DNA of 64,000 nt from Rosellinia necatrix (lineage: Eukaryota > Ascomycota > Sordariomycetes > Xylariales > Xylariaceae): the NCBI GenBank assembly GCA_021209875.1, contig JAGYVD010000007.1, positions 2,790,001 through 2,854,000 on the forward strand, given 5' to 3'. The first letter of the stretch is position 1, and each line of letters begins with the position of its first letter. Positions 50,002 through 60,078 of this stretch are shown one piece after another. The translations under genes were made by a program, and so were the position numbers. The notes beneath the pieces were generated by a model, which was not told the DNA's origin, did not search any database, and saw only the letters and a list, made by a program, of their open reading frames with translations.

Positions 50002-51426
50002 CTACAACGCCGCAACAATAATTCCTTGTCCATCTCCCAGGGGGGTGTAAACCCCCTCGATGGAAAACCCAGCAGATTCCAAGAGGGTCCTCCATTGAGA
50101 CTCTGTTCTTTCCATGGAAGAAAGCAGCACCATCATCATTAAATCCCATTCGGATTGCAGCAACCCGCACCCAGTTTCTGGGATAATGAAGTCATTGATC
50201 ACCAGGTAGGAATATCCCTTAACCATCGAAGTCTTGACATTTTGTAGGATCTGGATGCATTGCTCGTCCATGTAATCATGCAAGATGAACTTCATGAAGT
50301 AGATTCGTGCGCCTGCAAATCATCGTCAGAAATAATTCGTTGCTAAGGGGACTAACTCCTTGTCGATACTTGCCCTCAACAGGAGAGTCCGTGAATAGAT
50401 CAAATGGCTGCTTTGTGACCTTGGGGGACAGCGACGGAGCACTATCTAAAACGGGCTTTTGATCCTGAAGTACGAAGGGGCCAGCTTCATCGGGGTATTT
50501 CGCGAGGAACTCTAGAAGATCATGCCCGCGACCGCCAGCGACATCGACAAGCAGCGGGGTCTCTCGTTGGTGTCCCTCTGGGAAGAAGTGCTCCTTGGCG
50601 GGGAACCAGGCCAGCCAAGAAGGGCGGCTGCCCCTATCCCCCTCGAAGAAGGTATTCGCATGGTCCCATAGTTCCTTGTTCTCTGGTACCGTTAGCCACT
50701 TAAAGGTTGGCAAATCGGTATGATTGGCGATCTGGACCATCCCACGCTGCGGATCAACGGGGTTCTGGTAACCAAATTCTTTGAACCAATTGGGGCCTTG
50801 AGCAATAGGCTGCATCGATGCATCGTAGCTTGAGAGATCTCAGCTGAGTAACGCCAAGGAGAAGAAAGCGTGAAACCATACATGAACTTTATCATGCCTT
50901 GGGCAGCCCGGCTATTGAAGTGCTCCGTCCAACGTGTTGGCCCGTACAAGCCATTACCATGTTCCGCAACATAGCCCGAGGCGGTAAGCACCCGAAGGAA
51001 GCGTCCTTTACGCTGTCAGCATACTACAGTTAGTGGATTACTGGGGACCTACTGATGAGAACCTCGTCGGCATTCGCCTGTTTTGCGATCTCCGCAGCAG
51101 AGATAGTCTCATTCTTTGTGATCATACCGAAGACATTGAGCTGCATGCATACACGGATGGCCATACAGATGGCCGGCTGCGAACGCTGTCAGGTTGTTCC
51201 CATACGCTAAATAATCATGTTAGATGTTGTATTTTCGACCTACACTGTACGCGAGCTTCATCAATCCATCCTCGGGTTTCTCGAGAGCACGGACAACCAA
51301 GTTTGCTGCTTCTAGAGCCTGCACCCTCGCCTCTTCGGAGATGAATGGGTCAGATCCCTGGGAAAGTAAAGCCACAATGTTTGAAGCGCCCTTGAGAGCT
51401 TCGTCTCTAGGAACGTTTGACATCAT
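50002..51426 (-). CDS. SAM-dependent O-methyltransferase, 401 aa, five exons
   Basis: Exons 51426-51244, 51185-51053, 51005-50882, 50828-50374 and 50312-50002 join in frame to 1206 nt (401 residues plus stop), the usual length for fungal class I-like O-methyltransferases of the plant-COMT type. Introns are 58, 47, 53 and 61 nt; the last begins GCAAGT, a GC-AG intron. The N-terminal half matches the winged-helix dimerisation region (AAEIAKQANADEVLIRRFLRVLTASGYV). The SAM-binding motif is DVAGGRGHD (about 242-250); INDFIIPE and WDLMMM (about 354) follow, then ERTESQW. His310 in LHDYMDE is in the place of the catalytic base. It should methylate a hydroxyl of a small aromatic or polyketide substrate in the cytosol. 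No stops, so likely functional. Start: first of two adjacent Met codons, A at -3. Confidence 0.93.
50313..50373 (-). other. GC-AG intron of the O-methyltransferase gene
   Basis: The 61-nt intron begins GCAAGT and ends TTTGCAG, with CTGAC as branch site. It is the only arrangement I found that joins SPVEG to ARIYFMKF in frame; none of the nearby GT donors gives the required phase. Strong match to GCAAGT is characteristic of this minority intron class. Confidence 0.8.
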
Positions 51427-52089
51427 ATTGGCGGGGATATCGTTGAAATCCGGTCAGCACGACAATGGAGTTGAGGAGGAGGCACTGCTGGCGTTTTCAA
51501 AAAATAGTCGAGTTTGGGATGTCTAACATTTGGTACCGACCGAGCTTGACAATCTGTGCGCTTTATGTGGTAATAAAATCAATCTCACATCTTGCCTGCA
51601 GCTACTCGCATGACCCAGTATCTTGGTTTTGGCTCAATGGCATTAGTCATGGGTACCAGGGTATATCTATAGTGTAGTTCGGCGATTCACCTTGGCCACA
51701 GCGTCGGCCACAGCCGGATTGAGTACCATAACCTCTTGAGCTATGGTTCAACCAATTTAGAAGACCGTCCTTGTCAAGATTTCCGTCGATCCTCTAACCG
51801 CTTATACGATCAGTGCTAACTCTACGATATAGATTAAACCGTTTTGGTATTTGTCGACTGGATTCGGAGACGTCAAATGAAACCAACCGGCAGCATCTCA
51901 GGCATCTTTTACAACAGCTTGTACAGCGCAGCATGTCTTCTATCCCGTTAGCAGGATTTCTTAACAAAGCCACTCCTTTACTGATAATTCATTCACTCTG
52001 AGCATTTCACTCCTTTCTTCGTTGACGATTCATTCTTTGAACCAATCCCGCCTTGGGACTTTCGCTCTTTACAACTTCCTAGCCGTATA
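51427..52089. promoter_or_regulatory. shared divergent promoter region
   Basis: 663 bp between the starts of the O-methyltransferase and the rhodopsin-domain gene. A CRE-like GACGTCA is at 51869-51875, and pyrimidine-rich sequence (about 51990-52080) lies just before the plus-strand start, as in many fungal promoters. Co-regulation is an inference from geometry only. Confidence 0.45.
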
Positions 52090-53642
52090 ATGGCAGAGGC
52101 TGACTATGTAGCAACCCTACGTGCTGTGTCCTGGGTTCTCGCTAGCCTAGCGATCATTGTTACTGCCGCTAGGATTCTGGGGAGAACCTGTATGTTCCAG
52201 TACTCCGTCTGACCTAGTCTCGAGCCTTGAGCTTTATAGGTTCCACATCTACTCTATTCTCCCGGTTACATCGCCAATAAGACTAACCTTATGGCTGAAC
52301 TTTAGTGGTCACGAAGCAAACGGGTTGGGATGATTTCTTTATGGTATTCGGAACAGTGAGAAAGTCTGGCATTATGGACACGATGCATGACGCTGCTAAC
52401 ATGAGCCTTTCTAGTTGACCGCTATTGTCTGCTCCGCACTCGTTAGTACGCATTTCAAAGTATTTTACCCCTCATTGTCATTCCCATTTTTCATGTCTCC
52501 GAAAATTGCAAGACTAAGTTGATCTTTCCGTATAAGTCATGATTTTATTAATCATTAGTTTCTTATAGCTGCCGGCACTTATCATGGCATAGGCACACAC
52601 CAAGCACACATCACAGATCCACATGAGCTCTCAGAGGCTATTAAATACACCATTCTCGCTCCGGGTTTCTCTATCGTCTCGTCCACTAGCAGCAAGATAT
52701 CAATTCTGATATTCCTTGTTCGATTGATGGGGATGGCCGCCAAGAGATGGCATCTCTGCTTTTTATGGGGACTAAGCGTTATATTGATCCTCCTCAACAT
52801 CCTTGCGATCGTGTTGATAGTCCGTTTGTGTGACCCGCCCCAGAAACAATGGGAACCATCAACCCCCGGCACATGCTTGAACCCGATTATTTTGTATGTT
52901 CTCATAACTCGCGCATTGCCGTCACCACAGTTCCCATTTTGAGCTAATGAGCAAAACAGAGAATATGCAGGCCTTGTTCAGTCATCTTATAATGCACTTA
53001 TGGACATTGTCGTGGCCATTTTCCCGGCTCTATTTATCACTAAACTTAGTGTTAGTCGCAAAACAAAGATCGGGCTATCGCTTTTGATGGGGGGAGGTGT
53101 CTTGTACGTCATGGTGGTATTTATGACACGAAAGTAACTAACATCGCAACTTAGTGCAGCCGGAGCTACCGTTGTCAAGGTATACTTACTCAAAGATATA
53201 GACAAACTTTCAGATATCACGTGGTACTGGGCCCCTATATCCTTATGGTATACGTAAGTTCTTAAATATCTACATTCTGACAATATGATACTAATGCATA
53301 TATAGGGCCGAGGTAAGAATTTTGCAATTATGTTTAATTCAAGAATAAAGTTGGTTTGCTACCGCGATAACTAACCTGCTTTCATAGATGTACGTTATCA
53401 TTATTGTCGGAACAATTCCGACCTTATGGCCTCTCGTTAGGGTAATACAACGGAAGAAGTCCAGCAGTCATGGCAATGGGATATACGATGAAGTTAACAG
53501 CGATGGAAGCCATCAAATTGGGTCAGGGGGGCATCCGGTTGGGGGGGCTCGGCTACTAGAGAACTCCAAGAGCTTGATAACATGCGTACCCAAGCTACAT
53601 GGATCGATGAGCCGGTACGAGGGAATAACGTATAACCTTTGA
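52090..53642 (+). CDS. rhodopsin-domain (Pth11-like) membrane protein, 336 aa, eight exons
   Basis: Exons 52090-52189, 52306-52355, 52415-52445, 52569-52893, 52960-53103, 53155-53253, 53306-53312 and 53388-53642 join in frame to 1011 nt. All seven introns are GT-AG. Exon 7 is only 7 nt. The product has seven hydrophobic segments (from ~10-30, 45-62, then SIVSSTSSKISILIFLVRL, LSVILILLNILAIVLIV, MDIVVAIFPALFITKL, LLMGGGVFAAGATVVKVYLL and MYVIIIVGTIPTLWPL), the WDDFFM motif after TM1 and a GTCLNP loop, all typical of the fungal rhodopsin domain that follows the Pth11 GPCR pattern. No CFEM domain is present N-terminally. A polar ~60-residue tail follows TM7. It is probably a plasma-membrane or secretory-pathway protein; ligand unknown. 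Such proteins often neighbour metabolite genes. Confidence 0.92.
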
Positions 53643-54680
53643 CGGTAGCTTGTGGAGAAGTTCCATAAAACCTAAGAGGGATATGCCTACATTGCCGGCG
53701 ACCATATCTTGTGTAAACAAGATTGGTGCTCTAGTTGTCCCTTCCGTTCTCGTGGCAGTTGGTGTTGGATCTTGCTTGTTGCCGATGCATATATTGGTTA
53801 AACAACTTAGGTTGGTGCCGAATGCTGCACTACCAACTCAGAACTCACTCTTCACTCCCGTCGTAGTTGGGTTATCACATTATATATCATTTTCTTATAC
53901 AACGGCCAGGTGGTCAATTATAGACAGTATATCAATTCTAGTAATAACATTACTATCGCGGCTTTTTTCTTGGATATGACTGCCTGGCTAATCTTATAAA
54001 AAGTACCGGGTGGACAAAATGCTTTGGACTAAAATTGCATGCATTTTAATAATATCTAATATATTGATGTATTGTGCCGGCTCGATGTATCTTTATTTAG
54101 TTTAGGCTAGGGCCATAAATGCCTGGGAAGGATAAGCCGTAGCTGTTTCATAGTGGTATGGTGTAACTTGACTCGATTAGGGTCTATTATAGTTGTCCGC
54201 TAACCTTTGGATGCCTTCCCCATATGATCTATTAAGGCCGTGGCTAATTATTCCAATATTCTATCCCTTCTATTCAAGTCTCAATTTATCTCTTCATGAG
54301 TAGGATTCACCCTGGTGTGGCATTCCAGAGCAAAGCACAACAAGAAAACAAACAAACACAAAAACAAAAGTGTGACAGAAAACGACGCCGTTAACGCCAT
54401 GTGGAATTAACAGTATATATAAGCGGCTACTCCGTGATAAAAAGCAAAAACAAAACGTAAACATCCGAATTAATAGTTATGTGTCATTTTATTCAACGTA
54501 AGAACCAGCGTTTATAGTTTGAATAAAATATGTTGCAGGCGGTAGCAAAATACTCAGTTTGATCATCTATCAGCTCGACGTAGTACTAAGGATATGCATA
54601 GCGCTGCAGCAAGTTGATTACTGTTAAATGTATGTGGGTCACTCTATACCTCTGGATATATATTCTACTGAATATCCTAG
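53643..54680. other. intergenic, 3' of the rhodopsin-domain gene
   Basis: About 1 kb. A 109-codon plus-strand frame (53650-53979) has hydrophobic stretches but no family motif and begins 8 bp after the stop, so I leave it uncalled. Composition shifts to AT-rich from about 54660. Confidence 0.45.
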
Positions 54681-57600
54681 GTTTTTTAACTTATTTTTAT
54701 AACTAATTCTATACTTTAAATATATTTTTGACTATTATAATAATTTATTTTTTTAATAGGTTATAAGCTTAGACTTGCTTATTTGTATTGTTTATTTAGC
54801 TTTTATTTTTAAACTTAGTTAAATTACCTGATTTTTTAATTTAAAAGATTTAAAGCTAGAACTGTTTATATAAAAAATTAATATTTAAAAATAAACTAAA
54901 AAAAACGTTAAGTTATAAATATAATATATTATTTTATTTAAAAAACAATATTAATTATAAAATCTATTAAACTATTAATTTGGAGCTTATTAGTGCTTAT
55001 AAAACGCAAGACTTATTAAAGCTGGATTATTAATAATTATTAGCTGTAATTTTAAACTTTTAGCTTTAAATAATATTAAGCTACTAAAAAATTATTTTAT
55101 TTTATTTTTTATTTATTAATTATTAAATCTAGCAAACTTTATTATTTTTAAACGTAAAATTATAAAAAACAGATTATTATTTTAGCAAGTTATTATTATT
55201 TTAATTAAACATTTAAAATATTTTTATAAAAAAACTTTTATAACGCTTTTTATACTACTGTTTTTAAACAAACGTAATTTTTTTATTTTATTAATAAACT
55301 TGTTTTAATTATATTAAACTTTTTATAAATATTAAAAAAAATAATTATATATTTTTTATTGTTATAAAAATTTTTAAAACTTGTTATTAAGTTTACAGCT
55401 TATATTTTTTTTTATTATTATTTAATAATTAGTAGGCATTAGATAGTTAGAAAGAGATAAGGAATTAATTAATTTATTTATTTTTTAAACTAACTAATAT
55501 ATAATGATTTTTAAAAGCTTTCCGAAAAAAAGGCTTTATTAAAAAAAGCTTTTAAAAAAAAAGCTTTTTAAAAAAAAGTTTTTTAAAAAAAAAGTTCTGC
55601 TAAAATAGCTTTATAATTACTTTTTATATAAAAATATTAACAACTTTGTCGATTTAACAAAAAGCACAGGAAATAATAACGTATAATAAAAAAAAAAAAA
55701 TATTATGCTTGTAAGTAGAGTATATTATATAAAGTTATTATAATTAATTAAAAGTAAAGTGTTGCTAGTAAAGCTAAAAGTAAGCTGCAAAATGTTTTGT
55801 TTTATAAAATTTATATAGCAGACAAGAAATTCTAAAGTTGCTAGCAAAACTAAAATATTTTATTTAAAAAACGTTTTTAAAATAAGCTATAAAATGTTTT
55901 ATAAAAAAAAAGTAAGCTGTAAAATACTTTATAAATATATATAAAAAACGTTTTTAATGATAAAATTAAACAAAAACTAAGCTAAAAAACTTTAAGTTTT
56001 ATAAAAATGTTTAAATAACAAGTTTAAAAATATATAAAAAACGTTTTTAATTGCAAAATTAAGCAAAAACTAAACTAAAAAACTTTAAGTTTTATAAAAA
56101 TGTTTAAGTAATAAATATAAAAATAAAATAATAGAATTTTAGTTTTAATAAAATATAACAAAAAAAAAAATGTTAATAACAGCTTGTTAAATATTAAAAG
56201 CTTAATAATGTTTTAAATAAACTTTTTTTTTAAGTTAATTGTTTAGCTGATTTATAATAAAAAATAATTAATAATAAATAAAAATTGTCGACTTAAAAAA
56301 AAAAACTATATATTTTATATAAAAAAACAACTAAAAAAAAAAATAACTTAAAACAATAGAATAAAAAAAAATAACCTGTAAAAATAACTAGTAAAAGCAG
56401 CTTGTAAAAGTTATTAATAAAAAAACGACAAAAAAAAAAACAGCAAGTAAAAGTAATAAATAAAAGTTGTTGATATAAAATAAACATATTATTATTATAA
56501 TACCCGATGTTATTATTTAAACTCTACGTTTTAACGTTTTAAAAAGCTAAGCTACGCTTAAAAACATTTATTAAATATAATAGCGTTTATTAGCTGTTTT
56601 TAATAGCAATTTAAAATTTAAATCTATATTAACAGTTATTTGTTTTTTAATAGTTTTTATATACTAATTAACTAATGTTTTTTTAGTTAAAAAAGGTTTT
56701 TTTATTTTTATCGGCTAAGCAGGCGTTATAATTAATGCTATTAATACTATTATTAGTGCTATTAGTGCTACAAATAATATAGTTTATGCTATTATTATTG
56801 CTGCAGGCGTTAATACTGTTAATACAGAGCTTAATTAAATAATTAATAGCAGCGCAAATATTATTAAAAAACTTTTATGTTCTGTTTATATAGCTTTATT
56901 AATTTTATAATTAATAATTTTTAATTTTAAAAAAATATTTAATATAATATAATTATAATCTTATATTTTTTTTTTAATTTTATCATTTAAATACGCAAAA
57001 TAAAAATTTTAGTTATTAACGATTAAATAGTTTTAATTATTACGTTTAAAAGTTTTTTAAGTTTATTGTTTAGCAGACTTTTTATTTTATTAATTTTGTC
57101 CGTTAAAACAGTTTAATTAAATAAAGCGATAAAGTTTATAAAACTTTTATAATATATTATTAAACTACTTTTAATATAAAAAGCTTTTTTATAATAAAAA
57201 CAAAAAGTTAGCGCTGCTATATTATTCTTTAAGTTTTAAAAATAATTATATAATTATTTTATAATTTTATAATTATTTTATAATTTTATATTAAATATCT
57301 GCTGTTATATTAACAGCTATTATTAATTAATCGTTATTAATTTCTGCTTGTTAAAACATAACTTTATATTAGTTTTTATATATAATATCGTTAAAAATAT
57401 ATTTATAAATTCTTTCAACATTAAAAAGCTTTTAATATAATTATAACGTAAAATTTATAATATTAGTCGGTATATCGTGTAGTTTTAACTGCTAAACTTG
57501 CTTAAATTAACTTTATATTAATAATATTTAAATATTTAAGCTTTAAAATTATTTAAACGTTGTTTAAATAATATTATTTAAAGTTTAAAGCTGTTTAAAA

Positions 57601-58864
57601 AATGTTTATATAGCACTACTTATAAATTAAATCTGCTAAGCTATATTTTAAATTTAATAAAAAATAATAACTGCTTAATAAAAATATTAATATTATTGTT
57701 TAAATCGCTAATAATGTTTTAATTGCTTATAAAATCTATTGTTTTTATTAATATAAAAATATTATTAATATAATATTAAAATTCTATTAATATTTTTATT
57801 AGTTTATAAATATAATTTAACGTTTAATATTTTTAGCAGTTTTTTTGTTTATATATTTATAACAATAGCTCTGTTACTTTTTAAAATAGCTTTAATATTA
57901 ATAATATTATTTATAAAAACAGCTGCTGCAACAATAATTTTATTTATTAAAATAATAGCAACTGCAGCAATAGTATTATATTATATAGTATTTTTATAAT
58001 TAAAATGTTTTTTTTTATTAAGTTTTTTTTTATTTTTATTAACTGCTTTAATAAAAACAGCAATAATATTTTTATTAAGCTTGCGTTATTTAAAAAAATA
58101 GTTTGTTTAAAAAAAAATATTATTTAAAAAGCTTTTAATATTATTAGTTATTTAAGTTTAATTTAATTAAAAAATATTGTAACATTATATTTAATACTGC
58201 TAAAATTTTTAAAAGCTTTTATATTTTGTATAGTTAAAATATTAAAATAATTTTTAATAACAATATAATTATTTTTTAATTTCTGCTTTACTACTTTTTT
58301 AAGCGGCTTTTTAATTTTAAAATATAGTTTAGATTTAAAAAATTCACAGTATAATATTATTATAGCTAAATTAATAATAACGTAGTTATTATTAATATTA
58401 TTTTAAATTAAATATTGTTTAAAAACACGCTTTTAATATTTTTAGGAAATTAGTAGGCTTGTAATAAATAAAGCATTATTAGTTTAAATTAGTTAGCTTT
58501 TTTTATAGTTGCGTTTTTTTAATTTTGCGTTAATTATAAATAAACAAAAAGCTTAAGCTATTATTTTATTAATAACAGATTTATAATATTATTATTAATT
58601 ATGTTTATAAACAGTATTATAAAAAAAACCAGCCGCTATAATCATTATTTTAATTTAATTATTATAATAAAATATAAGTTTTAAGATTTTTTTTTAAATA
58701 AGCTTATTAATTTAGTTATTATTTAAGTTATTATTAAAAGCAACGATTTTATTCTGGTCGGCAGTAAGCCGGCGGATTGTTTTATAAATGCTATTTTAAA
58801 TAAAAAAATATATATAAATAATAAAAAAATAATAAACTATAATAAAAATAATAAATTGTAATAT
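54681..58864. other. AT-saturated block
   Basis: About 4.2 kb of RIP-like sequence without open frames. It contains A-rich near-repeats (55520-55595), a 93-bp tandem duplication (about 55937-56113) and a purine-biased tract (56290-56480). Class of the underlying repeat unknown. Confidence 0.55.
55937..56113. repeat. 93-bp tandem duplication
   Basis: A unit containing ATAAAAAACGTTTTTAAT and, further on, AAAAAACTTTAAGTTTTATA is repeated after 93 bp (CG at 55949 and 56042). A degenerate third partial unit lies upstream near 55866. Confidence 0.75.
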
Positions 58865-59101
58865 GTTTATAGTTACGGATGACTGGTCCTTCCTGTAGCG
58901 TGCGTGGCACGCACGGGACATCCGTACACCTGTTGCCAACTGTAGCGCACAGACTGGACCCACCCCACACACCTGCACTTAGCCAGAATTCTAGTGGGCT
59001 AATTCCTCCCACTTACTCTTTCCTTTTTCATCTGTAGATTTTTCGTACAATACATCACTTATTGCTGGAGCCTTGACTTCTTATTTGTGACTGGTGCAAC
59101 A
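58865..59101. other. unmutated island within AT-saturated DNA
   Basis: About 237 bp of normal composition, sharply bounded on both sides. It contains a near-perfect palindrome (CGTGCGTG-G-CACGCACG, 58899-58915) nested in an outer inverted repeat (TACGGATG 58874-58881 and CATCCGTA 58919-58926). The right part is pyrimidine-rich (CCTCCCACTTACTCTTTCC). The ~65-codon open frames across it have no motif. It might be a solo LTR or a unique relic between elements. Confidence 0.5.
58874..58926. repeat. nested inverted repeats (hairpin/cruciform)
   Basis: Outer arms of 8 bp (58874-58881/58919-58926) enclose inner arms of 8 bp with a one-base spacer (58899-58906/58908-58915). All arms pair perfectly. 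Confidence 0.85.
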
Positions 59102-59915
59102 TTTATAAAATAATAATAAACTAAAATATAATATAATAAATAAAATAATATATGTTAATAAAAAATAAAGATTTTAATAAATAAATAAAAAAAGTTTTAT
59201 ATAAGAAAGTTTTATATATAATATATTATATATTAAAAAAAACAAAATAAACAAATAATTATTATTATAGGCGTTAAATAAAATAAGCTAAATAAACAAT
59301 TTAAATATGTTTATTATAAATTATAAATTATGCGTAATAATATTTATATATTAATAGTTAATATAATATTTATTTATTATTAATCGCCTGTTATTTCTGC
59401 TGTAGGTTTTGCTTTTTTAACATGTTTAACATATATTTTTTTTAAATATAACTAGCTTTTTTTTATTAAAAGCTTTTATTAGTTCAGCGGCGTTTTATAT
59501 AAATAATATTTTAAAATATTATTTGTTATATAAAGCTTTATATTTTTTATTAAACAAAATATTTTAATATTAAATGTTTGCTAATTTTATTAATCTGTTA
59601 AACTAATATAGTTTTAATCTTATAAAAAATAAAATCGTTTATATTTTTTTTAATATATATATGTTTAAAACGTTTTTTTCGGTTAAAAAGTCTAGTTTTA
59701 GCAGTATTAAAAATAAATATATTATAAACATAATTTAATATATATGCTAATATTTAAAAATTTTAATTTATATACTAGTTTATTTATTTTTTATAATATA
59801 ATAAATAGTTTTATTTATTATTATAATTATTTTTATAAAAGTTTTTTAAACAGATAATATTTTTTTATCTAGTATAATAAGCCACAGGTATTTATATATA
59901 TTAATTACGTAATAA
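59102..59915. other. AT-saturated segment between two islands
   Basis: 814 bp of RIP-like sequence without open frames or identifiable repeats. Confidence 0.5.
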
Positions 59916-60078
59916 GAACGATCCTAAGGGTTGTTTCTGCCCCAAGCGCGTAGCGCGTGCAAGTGCGGCATCAGAACTGTATTTTGCATAAGTGCATCCT
60001 CTGCTTAAAAGATCCCCAAAATAAGGATTCCTGGCTTAATTGCCAAGCCGTTCCATACTACTGTCACATGCTGTAAAT
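59916..60078. other. second unmutated island
   Basis: About 160 bp of normal composition. It has a tandem AGCGCGT (59945-59958) and a short hairpin (GGCTT...AAGCC, around 60032-60049). No coding or RNA gene signal. Confidence 0.45.

Noticed and set aside
51224..51526. 100-codon plus-strand frame over the first exon of the O-methyltransferase
   Set aside because: It is the antisense shadow of exon 1.
53650..53979. 109-codon hydrophobic frame just after the rhodopsin-domain gene
   Set aside because: Starts 8 bp after the stop with no own promoter space and no similarity to the end of the family; likely chance or 3' UTR.
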